NCBI RefSeq assembly: GCF_012926615.1
Contig: NZ_JABBNU010000004.1
Location: forward strand, 186,001-250,000
Direction: 5' to 3'
Source: Marinigracilibium pacificum
Lineage (GTDB): Bacteria; Bacteroidota; Bacteroidia; Cytophagales; Cyclobacteriaceae
Length of the DNA stretch: 64,000 bases
The notes below the pieces were generated by a model. It saw only the letters and a list, made by a program, of their open reading frames with translations. It ran no database searches and was not told the origin of the DNA. Shown here one piece after another: positions 54,320-64,000 of this stretch. How positions within the stretch are numbered: the first letter of the stretch is position 1; each line of letters opens with the position of its first letter. Made by a program: the position numbers and the translations under genes.

Positions 54320-55903
54320 ATGAAATCACTACTAAAAAATCTTTTCATACCCGCAGCCATTGTAATCATTTCAATTTTGGGTTGTGGAGAAAATCAGGAT
54401 CAACAAAAAGAGGAAACAACAGAGGAAGCAAAACAATCTGAGTCAATAAATTTAAATGAATTCACCTCAATGCAAATGAAAGGTGTTGAACAAGTTTCCG
54501 TTGAGGTAGATCTTGATGGAGCAGTGCAACGCTTATCAAAAGCTGTGACATTTCCCACCATTTCTAATCAGGATAGAGAAGATTTTGACACCAAAGCCTT
54601 TACAGACTACCATAAGTTTTTGGAGAAAGCCTATCCCAATGTTCATAAAACACTTAAAAAAGAGGTACTCGGAGATCCTAGACCCTATAGTTTATTGTAC
54701 ACCTGGGAAGGTAAGGATCCAAGTTTGGAGCCCGCCTTATTTTATGCACATCAGGATGTCGTACCAGTTCCAGATGATAGCAGAGATCAATGGAAGCAGG
54801 ATCCGTTTTCAGGTGCTGTTGTTGATGGTTATATCTGGGGCCGAGGAGTACTTGACGATAAAAATCAGATTCATGCGATTCTGGAGGCAGCCGAAATGAA
54901 AATCAAAGAAGGCTGGCAGCCATCCCGAACCATTTATTTCGTCTTTGGACAGGACGAGGAAGTAGGTGGAGCAGAAGGCGCAAAAGTGATTGCTGATGTA
55001 CTGGAAGAGCGTGGCATTGAACGATTTGCTTATGTGATGGACGAATCAGCCCCGTTGACACCTGGGATATTCCCGGGTATCCAGGAAAATACCGCACTAA
55101 TCGGTATTGCACAAAAGGGATTTATCAGCCTTGAATTGTCTATAAATGGCGTAGGCGGACATTCCTCCATGCCTCCTGAAGAATCAAATATTGGAATTAT
55201 AGCCAAAGCCATCACCAAACTGGAAGCTGCTCAATTTCCCTACAGAATTCACCCGGCGGTTCGTTCACAATACCGTTATATGGGGCCTGAATTACCAGAA
55301 GAGCAACAGCCATTGTATGCAGCCGTGGCCTTTGGAAAAGATGGTGAAATGACAGATATGGAGAAGAAATTCATTGAAGTCATGTCAGGTAATGAAGTGA
55401 CCAGAGCGATGCTGCATACCACCATGGCAGTAACCATATTTAATGCAGGTATCAAAGACAATGTACTGCCTCCGTCTGCATCAGCAGTGGTGAATTTCCG
55501 ACCGATGCCCGGTGATACTCCGGAAGTGATCATTGACCATGTAAAAAAAGCCATTGATGATGATCGAATTACTGTGAAAGACATTTCTGCTTCAACGCCA
55601 GCTACCAATATCGCAGAGGTAGGAAATGCCGCTTATAATATGCTCGAAAAAACCATTCGCCAGATCTGGGGCAATGACCTGATCGTATCACCATTCTTTG
55701 TTGTTGGCGGTTCAGATTCAAAGCATTTTCAGGCCAGAGATTTTGCACCGGATGTATATACTATCACGGCAATCCAATTAGAAAATACCGAAGAATTTAA
55801 AGGCTTTCATGGCGTAAACGAACGAATTCTTGTGGAAGAATATGGTAAGTCTATCGGCTTCTTCTACCAGATATTTGATAATCTGGAAGAATTGAAGAAA
55901 TAA
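54320..55903 (+). CDS. M20/M28-like zinc peptidase lipoprotein (CPG70/carnosinase-type)
   Basis: 527 residues. Lipobox ISILGC gives lipidation at Cys22. The M20 catalytic domain has LFYAHQDVVPVP (His-x-Asp), GRGVLDDKNQIHAIL (bridging Asp), GQDEEVGG (Glu-Glu) and GSDSKHFQ (His). The dimerisation lid contains GVGGHSSMPP. Family enzymes cleave dipeptides or N-acyl amino acids with two zinc ions. As a lipoprotein it acts in the envelope. It is co-oriented with the porin and the amidohydrolases and probably part of the same pathway. Confidence 0.9.
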   Translation: MKSLLKNLFIPAAIVIISILGCGENQDQQKEETTEEAKQSESINLNEFTSMQMKGVEQVSVEVDLDGAVQRLSKAVTFPTISNQDREDFDTKAFTDYHKFLEKAYPNVHKTLKKEVLGDPRPYSLLYTWEGKDPSLEPALFYAHQDVVPVPDDSRDQWKQDPFSGAVVDGYIWGRGVLDDKNQIHAILEAAEMKIKEGWQPSRTIYFVFGQDEEVGGAEGAKVIADVLEERGIERFAYVMDESAPLTPGIFPGIQENTALIGIAQKGFISLELSINGVGGHSSMPPEESNIGIIAKAITKLEAAQFPYRIHPAVRSQYRYMGPELPEEQQPLYAAVAFGKDGEMTDMEKKFIEVMSGNEVTRAMLHTTMAVTIFNAGIKDNVLPPSASAVVNFRPMPGDTPEVIIDHVKKAIDDDRITVKDISASTPATNIAEVGNAAYNMLEKTIRQIWGNDLIVSPFFVVGGSDSKHFQARDFAPDVYTITAIQLENTEEFKGFHGVNERILVEEYGKSIGFFYQIFDNLEELKK

Positions 55904-55929
55904 AATCTTAGAAAAAAAATATTAAAATC

Positions 55930-56856
55930 ATGAAAAAGCAATCAGTAGCAATTGTTGGAGCAGGGCTTATCGGGTGCAGTTGGGCAGCGTATTATGCTTC
56001 CCATGGACTCCAAGTCAATGTCTGTGATGTACAGGAAGGATACCAGCAAAACGCACGAGCGAGAATCAGCAAGCTGGCAGCAGAGATCCCAAATGTTGAT
56101 GAGGAAAAGGCTGTGGAACAAATATCCTTTTTCACCTCCATTGAGGAGGCAGTAAGAGACGTAGACCTTGTCCAGGAGAATGGCCCTGAAAGATCGGATA
56201 TTAAGCAACAAATGTTTGCCGACTTTGAACGTTTTGCTCCTGAATCAGCACTGCTTGCCTCATCAAGTTCGGGTACTGTACCGGCTGTTCTGTCCGCCAA
56301 GATGGAAGCACCGGAACGAGCCCTCATTGGTCATCCGGTTAATCCAGCTCATCTATTACCTGTGGTAGAAATTTGCGGGGGTCAGGATACACCAATAAAA
56401 CTGGTGGAGCGATTGGAGAAATTCTACCGAGACTGTGGACGTGTGACCGCTACCCTCAATAAACCCATAGATGGGTTTGTGACCAACCGTTTACAGACGG
56501 CCCTGGTAAGGGAGGCAATTCATCTTGTTGGCGAAGGGATAGTAAATGTAAAGGATTTAGACTCACTTTTTATGGCATCCCTCGGCGTAAGATGGGCTTC
56601 TATAGGGCCATTCTTAACTGGCCAACTCGGAGGTGGTAAGGGGGGCTTTAGAGGAATTGCGGAAAATATCTTGTCCTCTTTATTCACTTCGATGGGTTTT
56701 GAACCTGTATCCAAAGAAACATTGGAAATGTTAGAACAGCAGACTAACCAATTCTATCCTATGGAGAAAATGAAGGAGTTTGCTACAGTGCGCGATGAAC
56801 GACAGAAAGCCGTTCTTGATATCCAAAGCAAGCACCCACTACCCACTAAAGATTGA
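55930..56856 (+). CDS. 3-hydroxyacyl-CoA dehydrogenase / L-carnitine dehydrogenase-like NAD enzyme
   Basis: 308 residues. N-terminal Rossmann fold (AIVGAGLIGCSWAAYYASHG, residues about 7-26). The catalytic His motif is ALIGHPVNPAHLLPVVEICG. The C-terminal helical domain includes NRLQTALVREAIHLVGEGI. This arrangement fits the 3HCDH/lambda-crystallin/L-carnitine dehydrogenase type, oxidising a 3-hydroxy acid or carnitine-like alcohol with NAD+ in the cytosol. No enoyl-CoA hydratase partner is seen, so a general beta-oxidation role is less likely. It lies 26 nt after the M20 gene and 26 nt before the cupin. Confidence 0.85.
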   Translation: MKKQSVAIVGAGLIGCSWAAYYASHGLQVNVCDVQEGYQQNARARISKLAAEIPNVDEEKAVEQISFFTSIEEAVRDVDLVQENGPERSDIKQQMFADFERFAPESALLASSSSGTVPAVLSAKMEAPERALIGHPVNPAHLLPVVEICGGQDTPIKLVERLEKFYRDCGRVTATLNKPIDGFVTNRLQTALVREAIHLVGEGIVNVKDLDSLFMASLGVRWASIGPFLTGQLGGGKGGFRGIAENILSSLFTSMGFEPVSKETLEMLEQQTNQFYPMEKMKEFATVRDERQKAVLDIQSKHPLPTKD

Positions 56857-56882
56857 TTTTTAGAACCCTAAAAAATAAAGTA

Positions 56883-57266
56883 ATGAGCGATATATATAAA
56901 TTAAAATACACAAAGCTATATGCAGATGAAGACGGTGAGACCCATTTTAAGGAGGAGGAATTCGTCATGAACAGTAAAGATTATTCTCCTCCGGCTCCTC
57001 CGGTTTGGGTGGCCCCAAGAACCAGGGCTACCGGTAGTACCGTTGTTGCCTTCCCTGTTGGATGGTATGGCGATTTTCATCCAGCACCCAAGCCTCAATG
57101 GATGATGATCTTAAAGGGAACTATGGAGGTGGAAGTAAGTGATGGAGAAAAGCAAACATTCCTTGCTGGCAGTATAGCCTTTTTAGATGATCTAGGCAGT
57201 AAGGGACATATTAGCAAAAGTATTGGTGATGAAGTAGCCATAGTCTCGGTAACGGAAGTAGAATAA
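56883..57266 (+). CDS. Small single-domain cupin protein
   Basis: 127 residues from ATG 56883, chosen over an upstream start that would overlap the dehydrogenase gene. One cupin barrel is recognisable from GDFHPAPKPQWMMILKGTME and the later LAGSIAFLDDLGSKGHIS. Metal-binding His residues are present but incomplete compared with the classical two-motif pattern. Such cupins may be isomerases, dioxygenases or sensors. It sits between the dehydrogenase and the AI-2E gene in the catabolic operon. Confidence 0.78.
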   Translation: MSDIYKLKYTKLYADEDGETHFKEEEFVMNSKDYSPPAPPVWVAPRTRATGSTVVAFPVGWYGDFHPAPKPQWMMILKGTMEVEVSDGEKQTFLAGSIAFLDDLGSKGHISKSIGDEVAIVSVTEVE

Positions 57267-57290
57267 GCAGATATAAAGCCCATTTATGTT

Positions 57291-58445
57291 ATGAAAAATG
57301 TAGAAAGATTAAATGAGCGTTTTAAATCAGTCGCGGAAATCACTATTAGACTAGGTTTTCTGCTTTTACTTATTGCCTGGTGCTTGCGCCTGCTTTATCC
57401 GTTCTCCGGAATTATAGTTTGGGGAATGATTCTGGCATTGGCTATAGCCCCCTTATACAAATCCTTAAATAGTAGATTGGGTAATAAACCCAAAAGAGCT
57501 GCTACAATAATCGTACTGGCTGGATTAATTATCATTATTCTGCCCGCCTGGTTATTTATGGGGTCATTAGTAGAAGGGTTACAGGAACTTAATTCAAATA
57601 TAAATGCTGGATCATTGACTATTCCTCCTCCTACCCAGCAGGTAGCTGACTGGCCAGTTATTGGAGATAAGGTCTACACACTCTGGGTAGAAGCTTCTCA
57701 AAACATAGATACATTTACAGATCACTACAAAGAACAGATTAATGCATTCGGACAAGGCCTCCTTTCAAGATTAGCTGGTTTAGGAGGAAGCATTGTTAAA
57801 CTAATCATCGCGACAGTAATTGCAGGAATTCTATTGGCTACCCCCGGAACAGAACAAACAGCCCGGAAGTTCTTTCACAAACTAGCGGGTGATATGGGTG
57901 ATGAGTTTACTACTATTACAGCCCAAACAGTAAATAATGTAGTGAAAGGTGTGATCGGTGTAGCGTTTATCCAGTCGTTCTTACTTGGTCTTGGATTTCT
58001 ACTGTCTGGCATACCCTATGCAGGCCTATGGACTCTGGTGGTTTTGGTTATGGCTATTCTCCAATTACCCGTTTTGCTTGTTACCATTCTGGTTGTGTTA
58101 TGGCTATTTTCGGAACTCTCCCCCTTCCCTGCTACATTATGGACCATATACCTGCTGGCGGCAGGTGCATCAGACAATTTCCTTAAGCCAATTCTTTTGG
58201 GCAAAGGAGCAGCAGTACCTATGGTAGTGATATTTCTAGGCGTTATTGGTGGATTTGTGTTATCCGGGTTCATCGGATTATTTACAGGAGCTATCATCGT
58301 ATCCTTTGGATATAAACTGTTTATATATTGGTTAAATAGTGATGAATTAGAACTTTCTGAAAAAACAGCCAGCCAACTGTATGCCCAAGGTTCGGATTCT
58401 GGAAGTTTTAATGATGATTTTGATTCAAATAAACATTCAAATTAG
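57291..58445 (+). CDS. AI-2E family permease (UPF0118)
   Basis: 384 residues with about seven hydrophobic helices. The family layout is visible: two N-terminal helices, a polar central segment (residues about 95-160), then paired helices with GVIGVAFIQSFLLGLGFLLS and the C-terminal GKGAAVPMVVIFLGVIGG. Members were proposed as AI-2 exporters and some act as Na+/H+ antiporters, so the name does not fix the function. It lies 24 nt after the cupin gene. Its place in the operon is unexplained. Confidence 0.87.
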   Translation: MKNVERLNERFKSVAEITIRLGFLLLLIAWCLRLLYPFSGIIVWGMILALAIAPLYKSLNSRLGNKPKRAATIIVLAGLIIIILPAWLFMGSLVEGLQELNSNINAGSLTIPPPTQQVADWPVIGDKVYTLWVEASQNIDTFTDHYKEQINAFGQGLLSRLAGLGGSIVKLIIATVIAGILLATPGTEQTARKFFHKLAGDMGDEFTTITAQTVNNVVKGVIGVAFIQSFLLGLGFLLSGIPYAGLWTLVVLVMAILQLPVLLVTILVVLWLFSELSPFPATLWTIYLLAAGASDNFLKPILLGKGAAVPMVVIFLGVIGGFVLSGFIGLFTGAIIVSFGYKLFIYWLNSDELELSEKTASQLYAQGSDSGSFNDDFDSNKHSN

Positions 58446-58561
58446 TTTACAGAGACCTCGATAGTTTGCTTCAGTTTATCCTGACCAACCAAAGAATATT
58501 CGCTATCCAGTTAGCCATTAAAAAACATAAATTAAAAAAGAACACTAAAAGTAGTCCAGCA

Positions 58562-59905
58562 ATGAAAAAACAAAGTATAAATCTTTGGATGTTTACGCTA
58601 ATGATCCTCATAAGTGGATTTTCTTATGCTCAAACACCAAAAAATCAAATTCTTATCACCAATGCTAAAATTTTCGACGGAACGAACAAGCTGGTGGAAG
58701 GAAAAGATGTGCTCATTCAAGGGAACAAGATCGTTCAGATTGCTGCAGGAATCATGATTACTCAAGATGAGCATTCCCAAATCATCGATGCCACAGGCAT
58801 GACATTAATACCCGGACTTACCGATGCGCATTGGCATACCATGCACGCCCATATTGCCAGTATGCAAATCTTTGTAAATGACATTGGTTATCTGACCCTG
58901 GTGGGTGCTGAAGCCGCCGAAGCCGCGTTGATGCGGGGATTTACATCGGTACGCGATGTGGGAGGACCGGTTTTTGGAATCAAGAAAATGATCGATGAGG
59001 GAAGAATTTCAGGGCCAAGAATCTATCCATCTGGTGCGTATATAACCCAGACCTCCGGCCATGGAGATTTTCGTTTTCCAACGGCAATGACCAGAAAAGA
59101 CGGAAGAGAACTTCTTGATGGGGAACTGATGGGCTGGACTAAGATCGCGGACGGTGTTCCTCAGGTTATCAGGCGGGTTCGTGAGAATTTAATGAGTGGT
59201 GCCACTCAGATTAAAGTGATGGCTGGTGGAGGGGTGGCTTCGCTTAGTGATCCACTCGATGTAAGGCAATATACGCTGGATGAAATGAAAGCTGCGGTGG
59301 AAGTAGCTGCGACATGGAACACCTATGTATGCGTCCATGCCTATTCTGATGTCGCAGTTCGTGGAGCACTGGAAGCGGGAGTCCAGTCTATTGAGCACGG
59401 TCAAATGATCACGGAAGAGACAGCAAAACTGATCAAAGAAAAAGACGCTTGGCTTTGCTTGCAACCCTTGCTGAATGATGAAGACGCAATTCCATTTCCT
59501 GACGGATCTTTCGAACAACAAAAATTCCTGGCAATGACGGCTGGCACCGAAAAAGCCTACGGGTTGGCCAAAAAGTATGATTTGAAGGTCGCTTTTGGCT
59601 CGGACTTACAAAATGGCGCGGCGATTGCCGCCACACAGGGGAAAGCACTGGCAAAGCTCAAAAGGTGGTATGAGCCATGGGAGGTATTGAAAATGGCGAC
59701 CAGCACTAATTACGAGCTCTTCAAGATGTGCGGACCCCGAGATCCCTATCCCGGAAAGAATGGTGTCATCGAGGAAGATGCGCTGGCTGACCTGATCATC
59801 GTGGATGGCAATCCTTTGGAAAACCTCGATTTGATCGCCGATCCTGAAAACAATTTCAAGGTGATCATGAAAGACGGTAAAATCTACAAGAACATAATAG
59901 ATTGA
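58562..59905 (+). CDS. Exported amidohydrolase, imidazolonepropionase/prolidase-like (copy 1)
   Basis: 447 residues from ATG 58562, which starts the signal peptide ([20 protein letters not shown]). The amidohydrolase TIM barrel has [10 protein letters not shown] (HxH), [11 protein letters not shown] with the candidate carboxylated Lys, VHAYSD and IEHGQ (two His), and FGSDLQNG (Asp). Family members in COG1228 include Xaa-Pro/Xaa-Arg dipeptidases and cyclic amidases. It acts in the periplasm. Copy 2 follows after 7 nt. Visibly GC-rich (one 60-nt line near 59,101 is 55% GC). Confidence 0.87.
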   Translation: MKKQSINLWMFTLMILISGFSYAQTPKNQILITNAKIFDGTNKLVEGKDVLIQGNKIVQIAAGIMITQDEHSQIIDATGMTLIPGLTDAHWHTMHAHIASMQIFVNDIGYLTLVGAEAAEAALMRGFTSVRDVGGPVFGIKKMIDEGRISGPRIYPSGAYITQTSGHGDFRFPTAMTRKDGRELLDGELMGWTKIADGVPQVIRRVRENLMSGATQIKVMAGGGVASLSDPLDVRQYTLDEMKAAVEVAATWNTYVCVHAYSDVAVRGALEAGVQSIEHGQMITEETAKLIKEKDAWLCLQPLLNDEDAIPFPDGSFEQQKFLAMTAGTEKAYGLAKKYDLKVAFGSDLQNGAAIAATQGKALAKLKRWYEPWEVLKMATSTNYELFKMCGPRDPYPGKNGVIEEDALADLIIVDGNPLENLDLIADPENNFKVIMKDGKIYKNIID

Positions 59906-59912
59906 TAAAACC

Positions 59913-61247
59913 ATGAAAAATTTAAAATCGAGCATCTGGTTGCTTCTGGTGATGACACTTTTAAGTGGACTTGCTTTTGGGCAAACACCAGTAAATCAAA
60001 TTTTAATTACTAACGCCAAAATTTTCAATGGTGTCGATGAAAAATTAATAGATGGAGATATTCTGATCGAAAATAATCTGATCAAAGAAATTGGCCCTTC
60101 CATCAAAGCACCCAACGGTGCCGAGGTGATTGATGCAGCTGGTAAGACAGTGATACCGGGTTTGATCGATGTGCACTGGCATATGGCACTGGCTGAGCTA
60201 CCTATGACATTTATTTTAACTGGAGATGCTTTTGAGGTCGGTATACGAAGTACCATTGCCTCCCCAAAAACCTTAATGCGAGGCTTTACTACAGTACGGG
60301 ATATGGGAGGAAATGTGTTCAGTCTCAAAAAGTTGATAGATCAAGGATTAGTGGTTGGTCCGCGTATTTTACCTTCAGGTCCTATGATCAGTCAAACAGG
60401 TGGACATTTTGACTACAGGCTTATCAATCAAATACCGGATAGACTTGGCAATATGACTTACTGGGAAGAGGTAGGGATGTCTGCCATTGCAGATGGTGAA
60501 GCCGAGGCTCGGCGCCGAACCCGAGAAGCTTTTATGTTGGGCGCAACACAAATTAAAATTGCTGGTGGCGGTGGAGTTGCCTCCCAATATGACCCCATTG
60601 ATGCACGACAGTATTCCCTGGAAGAAATGAAGGCCATAGTTGATGTTGCGAATAGCTATAATAGCTATGTAGGAGCCCATATTTTCACAGACGATGCTGT
60701 ACAAACTGCGATAAAAGCTGGAGTCAAAAGCATCGAACATGGTATGCTCATGGGCCGGGAGACCCTTCAAATGATGAAGGACAATGAGGTTTGGCTCAGT
60801 ACCCAACCCATATTGAATGATGAGGATGCGGATGAATTCCCTAGCGAAGAGTCCAACAGGAAGTTTGCAGAGGTAACACAAGGAACAGACAATGTCTACA
60901 AGGTTGCGAAAGAAATTGGAGTGAATATCGCATTTGGAACAGACCTGTTTATGGGTGCTGAAAATGCTGCCAAGCAAGGGAAACTGCTTTCAAAATTAGA
61001 TCGCTGGTTTACTCCTTATGAAGCTTTGAAAATGGCAACTTCAGAAAACGCAAGATTGCTGGAGCTATCAGGGCCACGGCATCCCTATAAGGAAGGTCAA
61101 TTAGGTGTGTTGAAACCCGGAGGTTATGCCGACCTGATTATTGTGGATGGTAACCCTTTGGAAAATTTGAAATTGGTTGCCGACCCGGAAAACAACTTCA
61201 AGGTCATTATGAAAGACGGTAAAGTCTACAAAAACACATTAAACTAG
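59913..61247 (+). CDS. Exported amidohydrolase (copy 2)
   Basis: 444 residues. Signal peptide [21 protein letters not shown]. The catalytic set is [11 protein letters not shown] (HxH), [25 protein letters not shown] and FGTDLFMG. The mature sequence is close to copies 1 and 3 over its whole length, with a more divergent middle (residues about 110-180), which could alter substrate choice. It is spaced 7 nt from copy 1 and 7 nt from copy 3, so all three are co-transcribed. Confidence 0.87.
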   Translation: MKNLKSSIWLLLVMTLLSGLAFGQTPVNQILITNAKIFNGVDEKLIDGDILIENNLIKEIGPSIKAPNGAEVIDAAGKTVIPGLIDVHWHMALAELPMTFILTGDAFEVGIRSTIASPKTLMRGFTTVRDMGGNVFSLKKLIDQGLVVGPRILPSGPMISQTGGHFDYRLINQIPDRLGNMTYWEEVGMSAIADGEAEARRRTREAFMLGATQIKIAGGGGVASQYDPIDARQYSLEEMKAIVDVANSYNSYVGAHIFTDDAVQTAIKAGVKSIEHGMLMGRETLQMMKDNEVWLSTQPILNDEDADEFPSEESNRKFAEVTQGTDNVYKVAKEIGVNIAFGTDLFMGAENAAKQGKLLSKLDRWFTPYEALKMATSENARLLELSGPRHPYKEGQLGVLKPGGYADLIIVDGNPLENLKLVADPENNFKVIMKDGKVYKNTLN

Positions 61248-61254
61248 TTCAACC

Positions 61255-62577
61255 ATGAAAAAGCTTAATAAAAACATCTGGTTGATCATCGTAATGACAC
61301 TTTTAAGTGGACTCACTTATGCGCAAACACCAGCAAGACAAATCTTAATTACCAATGCCAAAATTTTTAATGGTGTCGATGAGAAATTGATTGATAGTAA
61401 CATTCTTATCGAAAACAACCTGATCAAAGAAATTGGACCATCCATCAAAGCCCCTAAAGGCGCCGAGGTGATTGATGCAGCCGGAAAAACAGTGATTCCG
61501 GGACTTATAGACATGCACTGGCACATGATGTGGGCTAAAATGTCAGTACCGGTAGTCATGTCCAAGGACGCCTTTTATTTGGGCATTATGGCCGCCAAGA
61601 CTGCAGAGGAAGACCTGCTGCGCGGTTTTACCACTCTGCGTGACATTGGGGGGAATACCTTTAGCCTGAAAGAAGCCATTGACCAGGGAATTATTCCCGG
61701 GGCCCGCATTTTTCCTTCAGACGCTTTAGTGAGTCAAACCTCCGGTCACGCCGATTTTCGGCCTGGAATAGAGCCAAACCACGCCCCCTACCTGGAGACA
61801 TCTGGGCATTCGATCATTGCAGATGGTGTTCCTGAAGTCTTTCGTGCCGTACGTCAGCAGTTACGTCGTGGGGCAACCCATATCAAACTCACCGCAGGTG
61901 GTGGCGTGTCCTCCGATATGGATCCACTTGATGTAAGACAATACTCTTTGGAGGAACTCAAAGCTGCAGTTGAAGCCGCTGCTGAATGGAACACCTACGT
62001 AGCGGTACACGCGTTTAGTGACGATGCGGTGCAAATGGCGATTAAAGCCGGCGTGAAGTCCATAGAGCATGGGATGCTAATAACAGATGAAGCGGCAAAA
62101 TTGATGGCAGAAAAGGATGTGTGGTTGAGTATTCAACCCATCCTGAACGATGAAGACGCCATTCCATTTCCAGAGGGTTCGGTGAATCAAAAAAAATTCG
62201 TGGAAGTTACAAATGGTACAGACAACGCTTATGCACTGGCTAAGAAATATGGTGTGAAGACCGCCTGGGGTACAGACGTGATCTTCGATCCCGAACTTTG
62301 CCTAAAACACGGGAAGTTACTGGCTAAGCTAAAACGTTGGTACACACAGTATGAAGCATTAAAAATGGCGACCTATGATAATGCTCAACTGCTCAAGTTG
62401 AGTGGTCCGCGCAATCCATATCAACAAGGTGAATTAGGAGTAATCAAAGAAGGAGCCTATGCCGATATGATTATCGTGGATTGTAATCCCCTGGAGAACC
62501 TCGATTTGGTTGCCGATCCTGATAACAACTTTAAGGTAATCATGAAAGACGGTAAGATTTATAAAAACACTTTATAA
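61255..62577 (+). CDS. Exported amidohydrolase (copy 3)
   Basis: 440 residues. Signal peptide [19 protein letters not shown]. Catalytic residues are [10 protein letters not shown] (HxH), [25 protein letters not shown] and WGTDVIFD. It is closest to copy 2 at the N-terminus ([12 protein letters not shown] shared) and to copy 1 in the centre ([18 protein letters not shown]). This mixture suggests exchange between copies. It is followed after 9 nt by the D-aminoacylase-like gene. Confidence 0.87.
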   Translation: MKKLNKNIWLIIVMTLLSGLTYAQTPARQILITNAKIFNGVDEKLIDSNILIENNLIKEIGPSIKAPKGAEVIDAAGKTVIPGLIDMHWHMMWAKMSVPVVMSKDAFYLGIMAAKTAEEDLLRGFTTLRDIGGNTFSLKEAIDQGIIPGARIFPSDALVSQTSGHADFRPGIEPNHAPYLETSGHSIIADGVPEVFRAVRQQLRRGATHIKLTAGGGVSSDMDPLDVRQYSLEELKAAVEAAAEWNTYVAVHAFSDDAVQMAIKAGVKSIEHGMLITDEAAKLMAEKDVWLSIQPILNDEDAIPFPEGSVNQKKFVEVTNGTDNAYALAKKYGVKTAWGTDVIFDPELCLKHGKLLAKLKRWYTQYEALKMATYDNAQLLKLSGPRNPYQQGELGVIKEGAYADMIIVDCNPLENLDLVADPDNNFKVIMKDGKIYKNTL

Positions 62578-62586
62578 TAATAAAAC

Positions 62587-64000
62587 ATGAAAAAATTAAC
62601 ACAGTTGTTTGCTATCATTTTCATACTTGGGATAGTCATGGTCGCATGCAAATCTCCAACTGAAAAGGCAGAAGACAACAAAGCAACCTTTAAATCACTT
62701 CCTGCCGATACGGAATTTGATGTCGTCATCCTCAATGGTCGGGTGATAGATCCGGAAACCAATTTTGACGGGGTTCGAAATGTCGGAATTAAAGATGGAA
62801 TCATTGGTTTGATCACCGAAAAGGATATCAAAGGAAAGGAAACCATGGATGCTACCGGACATGTGGTGGCTCCGGGTTTTATTGACCAACACTGGCACTG
62901 GCCCAGACCAGTTGGCTACAAGCTTGGGTTAAGAGATGGTGTTACCACTGCCATGGATTTAGAATTTGGATGCTACGGCCCCAATGTTGGCAAATGGTAT
63001 GACATGCACAAAGGCCGCTCACAAATGAACTATGGAACCGGTTCCAGCCATGAAGCCGCCAGAGGAGCTATTCTCGACAAGATCGAAAATGCTGATGAAA
63101 TTCTACTGGATGCTCCCATGGCCATTCCGGTGAGATCAGGTACCCAATGGGCCTATGGTGTCATTGATCAGCAAACGGGTAACGAGCTGTTAAAAACCAT
63201 AGATGCAGGTTTACAGCAAGGTGCTTTAGCTGTTTCGGCGACTTTAGGTTACTGGCCCGGGGCTACGGCTCGGGAAGTCTTTGAGATACACAAACTGGCT
63301 GGTCGCTATGGTCGTTTTTATGCCATCCACTCCAGAAATACACCCGGGAGTGCAACAAGGGAAGCCAATGGCGCTCAGGAAATGTTTACCAATGCCATGG
63401 CACTCAATGCGCCCGTTTCGATGAACCATTTTAACAACCCTGGATGGGAAATGGTCCAGGAACTGCTGGTAAGAATGCGTGAACAAGGACATAATGTATG
63501 GGGCGAAGTGTATCCGTATGCGGCTGGCTCTACTTCCATCAATGCAGCCTTTATTAAACCGGAACATTGGATAGATGAGCTTGGACACACCTATGAGACC
63601 ACCCTTCAGGATCCTGAGACTAATGAATTCTATACGCTGGAGAAGTATGAGGAGGATGTGAAAAAGGATCCCACCAAAGAAATTATACTTTACAAATCTC
63701 CTGTTGAGGACATCCCTTCCTGGCTGGCATTACCGGGAGTTGTTTTGGCGAGTGATGCCATGTTTGCAGCCCCTGGTGGATGGGATCAGCTTCCCTGGGA
63801 TACCAAATACGAAGACCTTTCAAATACTCACCCAAGAGTAGCAGGTACAAGAGGAAAAGCGCTGCGAATTGCCAGAGAGAACAATATTCCATTGATGCAA
63901 ATCATCGCCATTGCCAGCTACAACAATGCAAAGTACCTGGGAGAAACAGGGCTTGAGGCGATGAAGGTACGTGGACGTATGCAAGAAGGGATGGTCGCAG
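62587..64000 (+). CDS. D-aminoacylase-type amidohydrolase lipoprotein, cut by window edge
   Basis: 471 codons visible from ATG 62587, still open at base 64000. The lipobox VMVAC gives lipidation at Cys19. It has the N-acyl-D-amino-acid amidohydrolase arrangement: DVVILNGRVIDPETNFDG, a HxH-like site DQHWHWPRP, GVTTAMDLEFGCYGP with a candidate Cys, HSRNTPG and VVLASDAMFA. This group removes acyl groups from N-acyl-D-amino acids or cleaves related amides. It lies 9 nt after amidohydrolase 3, so it is part of the same operon. Product specificity cannot be read. Confidence 0.85.
   Translation, partial: MKKLTQLFAIIFILGIVMVACKSPTEKAEDNKATFKSLPADTEFDVVILNGRVIDPETNFDGVRNVGIKDGIIGLITEKDIKGKETMDATGHVVAPGFIDQHWHWPRPVGYKLGLRDGVTTAMDLEFGCYGPNVGKWYDMHKGRSQMNYGTGSSHEAARGAILDKIENADEILLDAPMAIPVRSGTQWAYGVIDQQTGNELLKTIDAGLQQGALAVSATLGYWPGATAREVFEIHKLAGRYGRFYAIHSRNTPGSATREANGAQEMFTNAMALNAPVSMNHFNNPGWEMVQELLVRMREQGHNVWGEVYPYAAGSTSINAAFIKPEHWIDELGHTYETTLQDPETNEFYTLEKYEEDVKKDPTKEIILYKSPVEDIPSWLALPGVVLASDAMFAAPGGWDQLPWDTKYEDLSNTHPRVAGTRGKALRIARENNIPLMQIIAIASYNNAKYLGETGLEAMKVRGRMQEGMVA

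Noticed and set aside
60375-60977. 200-codon open frame on the minus strand
   Set aside because: Antisense to amidohydrolase copy 2; produced by GC-rich codon structure, with no family features.

Overview
The window looks like a chromosomal segment of a marine-type Bacteroidota, most likely a Cytophagales-like bacterium. The reasons are the AT-rich DNA, many exported proteins with signal peptides ending near Ala-Gln or Gly-Gln, many lipoproteins with acidic residues after the lipobox cysteine, numerous outer-membrane barrels, and scarce Shine-Dalgarno sequences. I see no rRNA, tRNA, CRISPR array, phage or transposase gene. The species cannot be named from the sequence alone.

Layout. 1-5.9 kb (minus strand): a partial TsdA-like dihaem cytochrome c, a DUF1328 mini-membrane protein, a KefB-type antiporter, and an operon of an exo/endonuclease/phosphatase-fold protein, a two-pore-helix K+ channel and a chloramphenicol-acetyltransferase-like enzyme. 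6.2-24.8 kb (plus strand): the most distinctive part. Three exported paralogous sulfatases surround four tandem DUF3604 lipoproteins. A barrel, a membrane-anchored parvulin, a HupE/UreJ-family membrane protein and an Omp85-like barrel follow. Each DUF3604 gene has its own conserved leader and near-identical terminator. 25-34.7 kb: a DUF418 protein, then an RND efflux operon with a DUF1254/DUF1214 lipoprotein inserted between the adaptor and pump genes, and a divergent DcaP-like porin. 34.9-37.7 kb: a small hypothetical, a GNAT enzyme, an ABM monooxygenase, a DJ-1/PfpI protein and a Crp/Fnr regulator.

37.9-49.5 kb (minus strand): a compact molybdenum-hydroxylase locus. It carries iorA/iorB-like structural genes, a ModE-like regulator, a cysteine desulfurase, XdhC, a MocA-like cytidylyltransferase, MoaD, a MoeB-rhodanese fusion, MoaE, a MoaC-MoaB fusion, MoaA, MoeA and a TauE/SafE permease. 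Together they could build a sulfurated molybdopterin-cytosine-dinucleotide enzyme almost from scratch. 49.8-64 kb (plus strand): a MalT-like LuxR regulator and two small ORFs. Then comes a catabolic operon of a DcaP-like porin, M20 peptidase lipoprotein, 3-hydroxyacyl-CoA-dehydrogenase-like enzyme, cupin, AI-2E-family permease, three tandem exported amidohydrolases and a truncated D-aminoacylase-like lipoprotein. The last ~10 kb is visibly richer in G+C than the rest.

Best candidate for an undescribed system: the sulfatase / DUF3604 / parvulin / HupE-UreJ locus. The DUF3604 proteins retain an HxH, a DH, a central PHN and a DxH motif like the metal ligands of PHP-type phosphoesterases. Together with the sulfatases they may form an envelope pathway that strips ester groups from a sulfated substrate. 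No SusC/SusD pair and no sulfatase-maturase gene lie in the window, so it is not a standard polysaccharide utilisation locus.
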